Origin: Stenopsyche tienmushanensis
Taxonomy: Eukaryota > Arthropoda > Insecta > Trichoptera > Stenopsychidae
Length of the DNA: 64,000 bases
Direction: 5' to 3'
Assembly: GCA_008973525.1 (NCBI GenBank)
Contig: WACJ01000251.1
Location: 372,001-436,000, forward strand
The translations under genes were made by a program, and so were the position numbers. Under the pieces are notes generated by a model. It did not search any database and was not told the DNA's origin. It was given only the letters and a program-made list of their open reading frames with translations. Positions 47,050 to 59,174 of the stretch are shown one piece after another (position 1 is the first letter of the stretch; every line of letters begins with the position of its first letter).

Positions 47050-49413
47050 TCAAATAAATTTAAAAAAAAAACGATGATTGCTTCATTGGGCCAAACATTT
47101 ATTTTCTTTTATGCTAAAAGTTTTTCAGCGAATGATGTATTTATATATTTTTTTCAGAAAACGAACTATCCTTTTATCAAGATGAATCTCCTAGCTGGTG
47201 TTTTGATGGAAATAAATGTTTTTGATATACACTTTAATGAATAATGAAGGTCATATCTATCATAAAATAACAAAATAAACAGTGGATCCGATAGTAAAAT
47301 CTTGAAAAGTATAATGAACTCTTGACACATGCAAAATGGTTGGTTTACTTAATAAAACAAATTAATCGTCCGTCGCTTTACATATTTCAATGGCTTTCCA
47401 CGTGAATATTATTATTTTTTCTTGAAATTTATAGCCGTATGTATTACATAAATTCGACATTTAAAAAGTAATTTCGCTGCTCGTAAATAATACGAGAGGA
47501 GCATATTAATGTACATATAAAACAATGCGAAACACTTTGGAGATATGAAATGAATCCATGCGTAATTTATACAATCGTTTGTAAGGAGCCAGCACTAAAG
47601 AGAGTCCTTCAGCACACCTGCTCCCTTTTTAAATATCCTTCGAGTGGGAGAAGCACTTGTTTGTACATCGGACTCGCGTTAAATATAAATCACTGTTTTC
47701 GCGAAGAACGGCGAAAAACTGCTCGCAATAAGGGTGACATTAGACCTTAAACGATAATGGTGCGAGTTGACATTTTCCGGCAGGAAAAAGCAGTGATAAG
47801 TATTATTGGAGTAAAAGGTTTTCGATGCGGCTGTTTTCATAAATGTCAAATATATGACGCATGGGACAACAATATATGTGAAATGAGAGTAGATTGGCCT
47901 AATTTTGCTCGCCCTTCAATTGATTTATTGCAGTGTCCTTACAATCTGCGTATAATATTGATGTAGGTCAATATTATACGCATTTCTGGTAAAAATATCG
48001 CATTTTTAAGTAGCTATGGATCCACTGGATTAATTTAATTGATTAATTAAAGGCCTAATCGTTTTGTTTGTCCTCTGTGTTTCCATCGGAATGCTCGAAA
48101 ATTAAAAATCCTAAATACTGTTTCATTTAATCACCACAAATGCATTCTTGTATTTTCATGGAAATATAAATGACATAAACGACAAATGACTTTTGTAAAT
48201 ATAATATTTACTAAAAATATAACTATCTTTTGCTATTGTACTTTAATTTCAAAGCAAGGAATGATAAGATTTTTTTTATATTTTCTATTTATCTTATCTA
48301 CATTTCATCATTGCGATACTTAAGTGGCTTTATTCTATTTATTTTTTTAAGACAGACTTGCGATATATATGCAGAAGAAAGCAACAAAGAAATTTCTATT
48401 AATAAATTCAAAGATTGGACAGAGAAATGACGAATTAACATATATCGAGCGAAGCCATTTCAATGAAGAATTATATGTAAATATAAAAAAGTTAGTATAA
48501 AACATATATATTTGAATTATAAACATATATTATCGATAGATTTGTTAACTGAAATATCCAAATACTAAGAAAATAATTTCCTACGCTATTATGTTAAAGT
48601 ATTCAGCTAATTATTGGATTCATTTCGCGTGATATTACTCAAATTACTGATATTAATACAACGCCTAATTGACGCTATTCATGCCAATTTTTATCGAATA
48701 TCAACCCCGAATAACTAATATAACTTGTGTATTAGAGTTTATAAGCAAAATATATAAAATACGCTTCTAAAAAGTTATTTATGAAGCCACGACCTATAAA
48801 TCAAATGATCAAAAAACAAACTTAATAAGAAATCTAAAACACCATTCCATTAGATTATGTATGTTTAAGGCGTCCACTTTTTATATATTATTTTCATGAA
48901 TATATTATTGTCATAAATTCGAACAATATTTTTTAAACACTGACAGCATAGCAAAAAATACATAAATGATTCTTTATAAATTTGCATTGCATTTTTTGCT
49001 CACAAACGTGATCCCAATATTAATAAATTCAAATCTAAAATAAGTCTTCTATTAAGTAAAAAAGTCTTCTATTAAAAATAATGTCCATTATTGGGCTATT
49101 TTCGAATTAAAATCTTAATCGAATGTTATTCCAGGGACTCTCAACTCGTTATGCTCCATAAATATAGACTGAAATTTACACAAAATGATGTCATCGGGGA
49201 GAGACATTGCGCTAAAAAAATTAATTGCTATATCCGATGAATCCACCGAAAGACTGAAACACTGCCACCCAACGCCTATGAAAAATTACTCTAAAATATA
49301 TGTAAGACTTACAGTGGTTTTCAAACTTATTTTTAAATTATAATGGGTTTAATACTATCGTCGTTCACGTAATACTAGTTACATGTTTAATTGTGAATCA
49401 ACCATTTTCATAA
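47050..49413. other. AT-rich region; one weakly coding-like stretch at 47,550-47,966
   Basis: Most of this is featureless. At 47,550-47,966 one plus-strand frame is interrupted by a single stop over ~415 bp, is somewhat GC-richer than its flanks and gives Cys-containing sequence (KGFRCGCFHKCQIYDAWDN). I do not recognise it and list no gene. Confidence 0.35.
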
Positions 49414-49800
49414 TTGATTATCATCATCATCATAGTGCAGCCACAAACAGTCCACTGCAGAGCTAGGGCATCTTCAATATCCATTCACTGAAAGGGATTA
49501 CATCCAATTCGTCTAAATAAATACTGAATAGTTTTTCTCATGAGATATTGAAAAACTACTCTAGGAGATCTTGTTGATTTGACTGGAAAAGGCTTTCTGC
49601 AGTACAAAGATTTCAGTCTTCCCTTTCCTCGCAAGGGCGCTGGGCGTCGGGCTAGGGTTAAGTCCTACATGATGCCGTAGTGCATCTTAGATTCGCTCCT
49701 ACATTAATTGAGGATGTATCCCCGTCTAAGTGCAACTTAACCCCGCGAATTCGAGACTGGATGGTTTCCTATTTCAGGTTGACCCTCCCAGTTCGACGAA
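49414..49800 (-). mobile_element. non-LTR/SINE-like repeat (copy 2)
   Basis: Reverse complement of the repeat at 9,305-10,340 without the TTAA insertion. On the minus strand it begins near GGGAGGGTCAACCTGAAATA and CTCGAATTCGCGGGG, includes CTCCTAGAGTAGTTTTTC, and ends AGTGGACTGTTTGTGGCTGC followed by an ATGATGATGATGATAA tail (plus-strand ATCATCATCATCAT near 49,421-49,434). The simple-repeat tail fits target-primed reverse transcription. A 75-codon frame at 49,680-49,907 crosses its end and is not supported. Confidence 0.6.
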
Positions 49801-52241
49801 TACAAAGTGGAATTATATATTTGTGGCTCTTCCAAGCCGTCTGCTTGTTGCTCCTCTCGTACTTGTTCTGTTCCTTTAGTTTTCCAGCCGTTGGGATAGT
49901 AATGTAGCATGAAAGTTGTCACATAATGCCTCGAAGCCTGAAAAACCTTGAAAAACTAAGTAGTCTTTCGTGAATGGCTTTGAATATTAAGTAGTGTCAT
50001 AATTGACCAATGCATGATAAAAGTTCACTTCTTGACAAAATTAGACTTGACTATGAATTGACTACAATTTTACCTTCTTCGAATGATCTCATTCACAATC
50101 GATTCAAATCTGTGATAAGTAAAATTATATGAGATGTGTTTTGTTCGGATGAATCAACTGGTGAAATTGCTTGCAGAAAACCTTAAATGTCATTATTGTT
50201 TTTCTTAAAAGTATAAAATTATGCTCTATCTTCCAAATATGTTGATATATTGATAAAATATTCTTATCTCTATTTGAAGTCGATCCTTTTTATTAAAAAT
50301 TCCGACATTTACAGGCACTTATCTTTCATTTCAAACAAGAGATCGGATAGTAAGAAGTGTTTGATTCAATCGTAAGCTGATTTATCTAAAGCTTGATTTT
50401 TTGTAATTTTATATCAAGATTGAAACTGAAATAAGATCGTATCGAATTGTAAATAATTTAAATTTCAACTTAAAATTAAGACTTTGGAGGAGGAGTTTTA
50501 GTATGGAGCGCTGAATATCTTCGCAAAACTTGTGGTAGAAAATATTTATTTTTCTCATTCCATTTACCACGACATACTTATGAAAATCTACTGCCAAATC
50601 TAGAAATTACCCGAAAGAGCGGACGATCATAATCATCAAAAAAGTTCCACATTTTCACGAAACACTTTTATAATGGTTGCGAACGTAAACATTTCAAAGG
50701 GGTATAATATTTCACTTTTTTCAGTTTATGTCTAGATTTCTTCCAAAATTTTTAGGCGCAATACATTTATTTCAAGAGATGTAACATTATGCAAATAAAT
50801 AAAGCAGTTTTTGATATATTAAATATGCTGATATATTTAAAATTCACATATCCAATCAAAAAATGTTAAATTACGACTTTCAATTTAATCGTTCAGCATA
50901 CGGATTGATCGTAAACCCAAAGCCCAAGGGATTGACATTTCTCACCATGTCCATAAATTATGCATGTTGTGAAATATTCAAAAGCGTATAACTGAAAACA
51001 CACTAAAGTACTTAACTCAATTTTGCCAATTTGCTTGAACGGTTCACTTTAGGGTCTATAATTAAAAAGTAGCGACTGGTGAGCATTCACAGAGAGCTTT
51101 CATTCCATTTTAGTGGCAAAAAATTAAACGCCATTCAGCAGCACCTTACGTTCAACCGGGCTGTGGAATTAAATTTAAGGGATAGTAAATTACTTCAAAT
51201 AAATATAGCTTTTATTCCACTGTAAATTTATTGAGAAACATGGAATGTCCATGTTGGGGGCTTTAACGGTCCATATCTTCGAACATGCACAACACATTAC
51301 CTTTTTACGAATAAAAAACTTGCAGACTTGACAGTTCACTATAAGCTTGGCAAAACTGCAAGTTGTATGAACTTAAAAGTAAAAACTTGGAAGGCAAGAA
51401 ATATTATTAATTTAATGTGGACATTTGAAATAAATAGAAAAGCATTGATAATAAGTATATGTTACATTCAAAGTGATATTGACCATTTAAAAATATTTGA
51501 ATCGTCAATGATTGAAAATGGATATAAAGAAATACTTTAACAATACTAGTTTGTGTTCATTATACAGGGACTACCAAGGATGTTACAAACTTTACTTCGT
51601 TGTAACTGTCAAACTACTGATAGCAACACGTTGTTTATTTTTGTATTAAAAGCCTATTCGTTACATTGTTACAAGTCACAAAAAGCATACTATTTTAGTT
51701 TTAAAATAGAAATAGTTATAAAAAACTTATAGTTATATTAAGCAATTTGTTTACAAACAAAGTTAATTATTACGTAACATCAATTTACCAGGAGAAAATA
51801 TTGACCTATGAATTTAACACCAAAGGCTCCTATGTTTAGAATATCTACTAAAAATAAAAGTATAATACCTTCAACAGGAATGAAAGAAAATCCCATCATA
51901 CAAATCAAAATCATAAGTTGGGACTTACAAAATTAAAATCAATGTCGTTTTACATTAGCAACGCTTAATTTGGGGTATCCTGTAAAATAATGATTTTCAA
52001 TTTACGCAAGAACAGGTGTTATTTAGGTTCTAATCTAGATTGTGAATTAAATTTTCATGGTATTAACAAATTTGGCAAATTCTTCCTTTTGATCGCCTCC
52101 ATTAACGTTTGGCCTAATTTCCAGCATTTCAAATATTCAATACTTAAGCGATTGATCAAGAAAATCATCAAAATATATAGTTTAACTCTATCACTATCAA
52201 ATGTTCTTGTATTATCAACGACCATGTACATAAAAGTATGA
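49801..52241. other. AT-rich region, no gene recognised
   Basis: No supported gene or bounded repeat. The 70-codon frame at 51,328-51,540 has no recognisable motif. Confidence 0.5.
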
Positions 52242-52505
52242 ATGTTTCTTAATTTTTTATATGGAGAACAGAATTTAGGAAACACACCCTTCTGTTTGAT
52301 AACGAGAAATGCCTTAAGCGTGAAAATCAATGCAAACGAGCCACATCATTATCCGAAAAGTTTCCCAGATATTAGAATAATATCAGTCGGCTTTGATAAA
52401 CAAAGCGTGGCATTTTTTACAAAATTAGAGAAACGTCATTGCGTCAAAGAGAAGGAGCTCGTTAGAGTCACTTGTGAATATCGAGCCATGGATGAATACG
52501 TGTAA
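52242..52505 (+). CDS. unrecognised open frame (87 codons), possibly part of a larger broken gene
   Basis: Open frame with relatively balanced composition for this window; Pro, His, Asp, Glu and Arg are well represented (KINANEPHHYPKSFPDIR, KLEKRHCVKEKELVRV). It overlaps the 131-codon frame at 52,474-52,869 by ~30 bp in a different frame. The two might be one coding region with a frameshift, or exons with unclear splice sites. The family is not recognised. An opposed minus-strand frame (52,055-52,330) covers its first third. Confidence 0.3.
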   Translation: MFLNFLYGEQNLGNTPFCLITRNALSVKINANEPHHYPKSFPDIRIISVGFDKQSVAFFTKLEKRHCVKEKELVRVTCEYRAMDEYV

Positions 52506-52869
52506 AATTTACATCCGGCTATGCGTTTTAAATTCTCAAAATACTTCCCATGAGAGACGTTTAAAACATCTCTTGCTTTTTATGAGCCCCCTTTTCGACA
52601 AATATGTGGCAAATTCGCCATATTTTTACGTTTCGGAGGCTCGCATGTGTATTAGTGTAGAAACTGAGAATGTAATTTTCTCCTGGCATGATCACTGTTC
52701 TTGCAATATTTACTGCTTATTTGATCCTCTTTCGGCATATTATATCAACGGAGAACGAGAAAATATTATGACTTTGTGCTTTCATAACACTATACGAACA
52801 TTCAGCGTCTACATTTACAGTTGTTTATTAACCGAAGCGAAAAAAGAAATTCTGCGAAAGAAAGACTAA
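52474..52869 (+). CDS. unrecognised open frame (131 codons)
   Basis: The longest open frame in the window. Composition is protein-like, with several Cys, His and Trp (SWHDHCSCNIYCLFDP) and a Lys-rich C-terminus (TEAKKEILRKKD) before the stop at 52,867-52,869. The stretch around CNIYCLFDPLS loosely recalls the Y-x-L-F-D-x-H-S motif of some cysteine-protease-like domains in large DNA viruses and mobile elements. The histidine expected after D-P is replaced by Leu, so I do not assign that function. An AATAAA lies about 40 bp downstream (near 52,907). It may be a real exon, a decayed mobile-element gene, or chance. Confidence 0.35.
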   Translation: MNIEPWMNTCKIYIRLCVLNSQNTSHERRLKHLLLFMSPLFDKYVANSPYFYVSEARMCISVETENVIFSWHDHCSCNIYCLFDPLSAYYINGERENIMTLCFHNTIRTFSVYIYSCLLTEAKKEILRKKD

Positions 52870-54780
52870 GGGAACATTCAATTCGAGAATATCGAATTGA
52901 AAAAAAAATAAAACATTGCGACTTCAAATAGTTTTAAAAACGATCGTATATTAATTCCGAGCCCAGCTCACTTCAATCTTACATTAAAAAAATATAGTTT
53001 AACGGAAATGTAAAATTTAAGATTTTCATCCTACGAACTTATTGAGTGATGGTAAGAACTATGATTACGATCAACATTTTGCTTAGATCTTTATTATCAC
53101 ATCTAGAAAAAAACTACAGTTATGAGATCGGAGAGGAAGATCAAACCTTCCCGCGGCCAAGACGATCGGTCGGATCACAAGACTTAACTAGAAACTCTTT
53201 TAAGTCTCACTCAAACTGACTAAATAGAACTAACTGTGACACGGAGAATTAAAATTTGACTTACTGTAACTGTTCCAATACTTGTATGTCCAACCTATCT
53301 GAATATTTTCTAGATTGTTTTTGAGGCTTTACATCTGCTCCAAATCAATCGATCATCGATCTTAGAAATGTCGTATGAATCTTTCAGTTATTTTATCATC
53401 TTGTGAACGACTCGTGTACGGCATTTAAGAATGGCATTATGTAAAATTTACCCTTTCGACTGCCACAAGAAAAATATGAAAAATTTAAAACTGACGATTT
53501 TGTAAGGCAATTCCATTTTCTATTTTCGCAAATGTATTTGCACTTTCGCAATGAGTTTCCATCTAGATTACACTAGCATAAATACTTTTCATAATGCTTC
53601 CAAAAAATTAAACAGCAAGGTGACTTGCGTGGTAGGATAGCAATGATGATTATGGGTATTTATTTCGAAGCTAGATTATTCCTTATTCAATATACTACAC
53701 AAAAATAACGCACAATTGCTTGTCGTTTTTTCGACCTGCTGCGATAAGAAATAGGAACTCCCACGTAAAAGGGTGACACTTAATAAAACGGAAAATATCA
53801 TAATAGGCGACGGAATATTGCATCATTTCGCACCTCTCAACTGATCCTTCAAGTGTCCTTATCGCTCCGGTAAAGGGGTGGACTCTGACGTCAAAACGTA
53901 AGCCATAGTGTAAATGCTAGAACGTAAAGAGGAGGATTTGAAAGCTCATGCAAGGGAGCACTGAAACTTTCCGGGACTCATAAAACCGGTAAAAGTCATC
54001 TTGGCAAGCTCTGTGTCTCGCTTATAAATTTTATTTACTAAAAATACACTAGGGCGATACGACAATGCCATCCTCTATTTAATCTCCGGCGACGATAATA
54101 TCTATAATAGCTGAAAGACTACCACTTAGTACACAAAAGCATCCATATTAGGACTTATTTTTAAAATCTACTTCAAAACAGAATCGATAGAGCATATATA
54201 TTCAAAAATAAACTTAAGCACTTCACCGCCAATACAACAAATTGCGAACGAGCTATGCAAATACTACAAATATGTCTAAGAATTTAAAAAAATATAATTG
54301 TGGTCATTGTCAAAATATTTACATTAGTCAGGAAAACATGATTAAATTAAGATTTAAGTGACTTGATATCTGATTTAAGAGGATACAGGCAAAAGCTGCT
54401 GATCCTCCTGCAAAGTTGATAACATGAGCGAACCCCTGGGCTATAATCCATTTAGCTCCTTATCATTAAGGTCACTCTGGGAATAGGCAATACGTTCACT
54501 TTATAACCTAAGTATTAATAAAAAGATTAATAAATCAGATAATAAACCCAAGTGAACCCTCCCCACACTGTTACAGATTGTTCATTGTTATACTTAAATA
54601 AAAGGATTTTGTTAAGAAATGAACATACAAAGATTATAAAGCCATTATTAGATTACATTGGATTTAATTTTAAAGTATTTAATAATTATTTTAAAAAAAA
54701 CCATAAATTCCGCGACTATTTCGCAGTGGTAAAATTAAAACTTCTTAACGCCTAAGAAAAGTTGATTTTATGCACTGCTC
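52870..54780. other. AT-rich region, no gene recognised
   Basis: Nothing supported. A small less AT-rich patch near 53,845-53,945 has no open frame of note. Confidence 0.5.
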
Positions 54781-54840
54781 TTTTTTTCCATTTATTAACG
54801 GAAAGTGTTAGCTTAAAGATGAAGCTGTATGTTGTGTAAT
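54781..54840 (+). repeat. short interspersed repeat (pair with 56,005-56,065)
   Basis: About 60 bp resembling 56,005-56,065: a T-run, then ATTTATTAACGGAAAGTGTT against ATTTGTTAAAGTAAATTGTT, then AGCTTAAAGATGAA / GGCTTAAAGATGAA, then GT(A/G)T(G/A)TTGTGTAAT-like sequence. Same orientation, about 1.2 kb apart. Unclassified. Confidence 0.5.
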
Positions 54841-54892
54841 ATATAATAAAATAGGTTTGTTACTGGTGTAGTGATTGCTTTTTGCCACTTAT

Positions 54893-54913
54893 AGACACAC
54901 ACACACACACACA
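54893..54913. repeat. (CA)n microsatellite
   Basis: An uninterrupted alternating AC run of about 21 bases. The nearby 70-codon frame translates it as His-Thr repeats and is not considered real. Confidence 0.9.
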
Positions 54914-56004
54914 GCAGTTATACCGCGCTTATAGAAGATTCACTTCAATAATACAAAAAAATACTGAGTTGATGCGATTGTCAGTATTGTACAACCTAAT
55001 AAAATCAATTTACCTTAGTGTGACTCAATCTAAACAACCTTTCACCGTCCGAATGGTAATAAATTCTTGCTCTTGCTCATCAAATTTGATTTGAATAAAA
55101 GCAACCAAATGTTCAAATAGAAGGCTAGTTTCTCGATTCATATTATAAAAAATTCAGAGCAAAACCGGATCGTAGAATAAAAAGCAGTGCCAATAAACTT
55201 GGCAGTTTGAAAGTTTCATTATTTCCTACTTAACGTCTCAAACCAGATTCACCTTTTTGTCATAGTAAACAGAATAAGTAAACACTACCTGTATGATGTA
55301 TGAATATGCGACACATAAAATTTAATAGAGTCTATACGCGTATGGTTGTCGTCATGCTTGAAATCCTTTACGTGCAACAACCATAAAAAATCAGTAAAAT
55401 TTTATAGCTCACAGGGTGGACTCTAACATGGGTGCTATTGTCCCAATAAAATTGTAAAACTGGATGCCTCTATTTCTTCTTTTTTTTTATGGAAACCATA
55501 TTTTTTTAATCTCCACGAATGCGTCTATAATAAAAAGTCAAATGGGTCCGCTGAGGTATGCCTTGGTAGTAACATTCTTTATTCAAATGTATACATCTTT
55601 ATTTTATTTAGTTGAGTTTAAAACATCAAGATGTAAAACATCGATGTGTGGGATTTGCGAAGGTATCACAAGCATTTGACAGCAGATAGGATGGCTGATC
55701 AGGGAGTTTTTAAACATTTCCAAATTAAATTTGCCAATAGAATTAAAACAATATATTTTTTTAATATAAAGATTGTATCTAAGAATCGCTATTATTACAG
55801 TAAACTTATTGATTTAATGGCATCAAAAATTGTACAAACGACGCTAATGCAAATGCCGTAACGATGATAAAGCTATTAAAACTGAAATATCTATGACAAT
55901 GAGATTTTTATGATTAAATGACATTCTAAAAGTAATTTTAACGATGTGTAATATTAATTCGTGACTTTACATAATCAACTTGTAAAATGTTCTAAAGCGC
56001 TTTT
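54914..56004. other. AT-rich region, no gene recognised
   Basis: No supported gene or bounded repeat. Confidence 0.5.
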
Positions 56005-56250
56005 TTTCTATTTGTTAAAGTAAATTGTTGGCTTAAAGATGAAAGTGTGTATTGTATAATCTATACATATAAAAATGGATGTGAACCAGAGTGCAGTATG
56101 AAAGTTCCAAATGCATTACGGGGCGTGTATCCAAGAAGGTTTTTACATTAGCACAAGTATTATTCGTGCGCGGAATTTGTTTTGCGAGACGTTTAACGGA
56201 TGCACCATGTTGGCGCATATTGGTCTGGTGATTGCTAATGTAAAAAAGCA
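56005..56250 (-). repeat. fragment of an interspersed repeat (related to the copies at 58.8 and 60.0 kb)
   Basis: The stretch near 56,195-56,235 (GGATGCACCATGTTGGCGCA followed by TATTGGTCTGGTGA) is shared with 58,850-58,876 in the same orientation, and with 59,960-60,000 in reverse. The left portion (56,005-56,065) also matches 54,781-54,840. Between lies CATATAAAAATGGATGTGAA, often seen near the end of interspersed repeats in invertebrates. Confidence 0.5.
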
Positions 56251-56344
56251 TAACAACCATTGATGTCTTATGTACTGGCTAAACTTTTAGTCTTCGGTGG
56301 ACTATGCCGGGAAGGGGTAAAACAAAGACGTCATCATTTCAATT

Positions 56345-56450
56345 CATACCTGGATCAATTCAAAGCTTTGCAATGCCAAATATCGCAAGAGTCCAAGAGT
56401 TCAAATACCTCGGAGCTATTCTATACTACATTAGCATCGCATAAATACAA
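56345..56450 (+). pseudogene. possible non-LTR reverse transcriptase scrap
   Basis: A short plus-strand frame reads ARVQEFKYLGAILY, resembling the F-x-Y-LG-(A/S)-x-(I/L) motif that follows the catalytic YADD region in many non-LTR reverse transcriptases. No YADD or other RT block was found, and the overlapping 92-codon frame (56,260-56,538) is in a different frame. Weak evidence. Confidence 0.3.
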
Positions 56451-56538
56451 TCTTTGGGACGGAAAAAAATATTGGAAGTCTCCTGCACAACAAAAAGAAC
56501 AAAGTGAAAAACGAAAATCAACTTTTACTAGGCGTTAA

Positions 56539-58080
56539 AAAGTTTCACTTTACCGCGCGAGAATCTTACGCATTTTATTATTTATTATCTCAAATTAAAT
56601 ATTTATTGTGTTTAAATTAAGTTGAAATTGTGTCCTCGTGATAAAAATAAGAATAAGTTGACAGCGGACATAAATAGGTTAGGCGATCGCGATAAAATTA
56701 TCAAACGTCAACTGACAGCTAAAGCTCTTTACGTTTGAAAACAAATCGATCGGGCAACATTTTAGTACGCGGTCTTAACGCACTTTTTTGTGTCCATTAT
56801 TTGAAACATATTTTCTCGCCGTAAATATTTATAAATAAAAATAATTCAAAAATTTAATTTCGTTCATATTTTCACATTCACACACAAAAAATATTATTCG
56901 GACCGAGTCTAACTGTATTAAAATATACTTTGCTCAAAAATACATATTCTCCGTTGAACGAAGGCATTTTTTTGAATAAATCTACATTTTTTGCCTTTTT
57001 CGATTATGTTTCGTCGACTAAAGCACGCTTGTAAATCCGTCTAGGATTTGCACGTCCAAATTACAGGATTGGTATAATTTGACGTGCAAACAACGCGTGC
57101 CACAATGGATGGAATCATTTTGAGCCATTTTTAGAACGGGATAACTCAACCAGCACCACAACTATGCCTGTTAATATTCCTGGACATTTTACAGGCGCAC
57201 ATCACTCACCGCCATTGTATATATCACATACACTATTTAGTGAACAGTCATAAAGGAGCTATCTGTCCATATTAAAAAAAAAGCATACGGGAACGCCAAA
57301 GAGTGAGCGGAGCGCTATTCAGTTTTCTGCTCCCAGGTGTGCCATTTCTTCCCAGAAAACTTCAAAATAATTAATATAAAGGAGAGGCGGAACATGAAAC
57401 TGTTATACATTACGCAACTGTCAATATTTTATATTCTCGGCGTCGTATACAATTTCTTTACGTATAAGAATTGTGGCTAAAATCGATCAAAAGGATTATA
57501 CCAGGATCTATGCCGAAAACAAACATAAACAACTACCAAATTACAACAGTCATACATTAGCGGTTTTTCTTTTTGTAAACAAAACATACTAAACATCCAA
57601 GAATTTTTTCTCAAGAAATTTAATCAAGAATGCCAGCGCATCTGTTCATTTTCGCCAGTGAGCATTTAGTATCATAAATAAGCATACCTCGAACTTAACT
57701 AGTCAATTAATGAGATTCATTCAGCATATACAAACATGATTTTTATTTTACTCATCCATTTTACTTTACCTGAACCAACACTGATTGACTCTGTTTGTTT
57801 TTATAATATATACTAAGTTGTCTAATCCCTCTTTTCTTCATTATCGTTCAGGTATGGCATCCGATCGCAAGCCGTTCATTCGTCATATCAGCGGTCCGAA
57901 AAGCGGACCGATAAGAATAATATGTACTTATTAAATTCTTAAATAAATATATTACGAAACAAAGGCAAAATACATTATTGCCAATAGTATTCCAATATTT
58001 ATAGAAAATCATTAATGGAGAAAATACTTTTCATCATTTTGACTGTTATTATTTTGTATCAAAGCTCTCACGTCACGAGA
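56539..58080. other. AT-rich region, no gene recognised
   Basis: No supported gene or bounded repeat. Confidence 0.5.
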
Positions 58081-58084
58081 CTAT

Positions 58085-58177
58085 TAGGGTGCTAACGTAT
58101 TCGCGACGATATATCGTCGTTAGCATTTTGCGCAAGTGTTGCCAACGACAGTATATCGTTGTCTGGCCTTAAGAGGG
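58085..58177 (-). repeat. piggyBac-like element end with two palindromes
   Basis: TTAA lies at 58,178-58,181. Read inward on the minus strand the sequence starts CCCTCTTAAGGCCAGA, then reaches a CAACGA...TCGTTG palindrome (58,143-58,161) 16 bp from the TTAA. A second perfect palindrome, CGACGATATATCGTCG, lies near 58,107-58,122. CCC ends at TTAA suggest a piggyBac-superfamily miniature element; the other terminus was not found. Confidence 0.5.
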
Positions 58178-58181
58178 TTAA

Positions 58182-58771
58182 CATATCAACGTATCTGATT
58201 CGAAATTATTATATAAACTCCAGCAAAAAGCATGAACGATTTCTTCTCGTAATTATTGAAGAAGTCCCATATAAAAATGTGGCAAAATATTCAGTATTAC
58301 ACTAAATACCGATTAAAGAGAGAAGGAATACTTTTATAAAATACGCAGAAGTTATAAATAAAAAAACATGCTTCAACTGATGAGAGCAAAGTCCGAACAT
58401 TCAATACGCCTCTATATAAACATATTTCTAAAGCCGGTATAGACATATGACATTCGATTTTAGAAATACGCTGACAAATCCAGCGTCAACTTAATGTGGA
58501 TTTCCAAAAATCTGCACGCCATCAGATTGTAAATAAACCGATATGTTCAAGGAATTCAAGCATGCGTCGAGACTTTAAAATGCTTACAAATAGTAAAAAA
58601 TTTCAAGATTTGTAAAAAAAACACAAGCCATGTGTTCCACAGTACTAAGAAATTGCTAGGTTTTTTTTTGGATGACAGTAAGGCAGAAACAATTTAAATT
58701 TAAATAGACTAAATCTATGGATTTTTTTCAACCACGTGTGATTATAAATACATACTTCTTATACTTAAGTT
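58182..58771. other. AT-rich spacer, nothing recognised
   Basis: No coding or repeat feature supported. Confidence 0.5.
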
Positions 58772-58985
58772 ACGCGATAAAACTTTGTCAACCTATTGTT
58801 TACACTTGCGGGAATAACATAAGCATAGTAAAAATATTGTATGGATGTACCATGTTGGCGCATATTCGTCTGGTGAAATGAAGTTTGGGCTGCGGCGGCG
58901 GGGAAAAAAGGATGCGCGCGCAATACGAGAGCGATTGTGCTTATGCTTTTGGATCTCTGCTCTTCGACTTGCGCTACACGTGACC
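58772..58985 (-). repeat. interspersed repeat, inverted pair copy 1
   Basis: About 200 bp closely matching the reverse complement of 59,835-60,065. Shared blocks: GCGGGAATAACATA, GCATAGTAAAAATATTGTAT, CCATGTTGGCGCATATT, TCTGGTGAAATGAAGTTTGG, GGATGCG-GCGCAATA, and TATGCTTTTGGATC-CTGCTC. Copies differ in a G/C-rich stretch (GCTGCGGCGGCGGGG here, GAGGGAGAGAG there) and by indels. Minus-strand frames over it (58,765-59,001) are not supported as genes. Confidence 0.75.
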
Positions 58986-59115
58986 TGAAGCAATAAACCA
59001 CGTTCTGCGTTTCTTTTTAAATAATTATTAAGCGCTCATGGGATTGCAACGCATGCCGGCACACTCATACGCGCAATATCTCTATGATGTGTGCGACGGA
59101 TATAGAGACAATAGA

Positions 59116-59174
59116 TTCATTCTTTCTTTCCGACCAATCGCCGCTTGGAGTTTCACTTTTCGTGACGTTCAAAC
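59116..59174 (+). repeat. short interspersed repeat (inverted partner at 62,733-62,800)
   Basis: About 60 bp, CTTTCTTTCCGAC followed by CCGCTTGGAGTTTCACTTTT and CGTGACGTTCAAA, matches 62,733-62,800 in reverse complement with few mismatches. The surrounding 107-codon frame (59,038-59,361) crosses this repeat and shows no known domain, so no gene is called. Confidence 0.65.
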
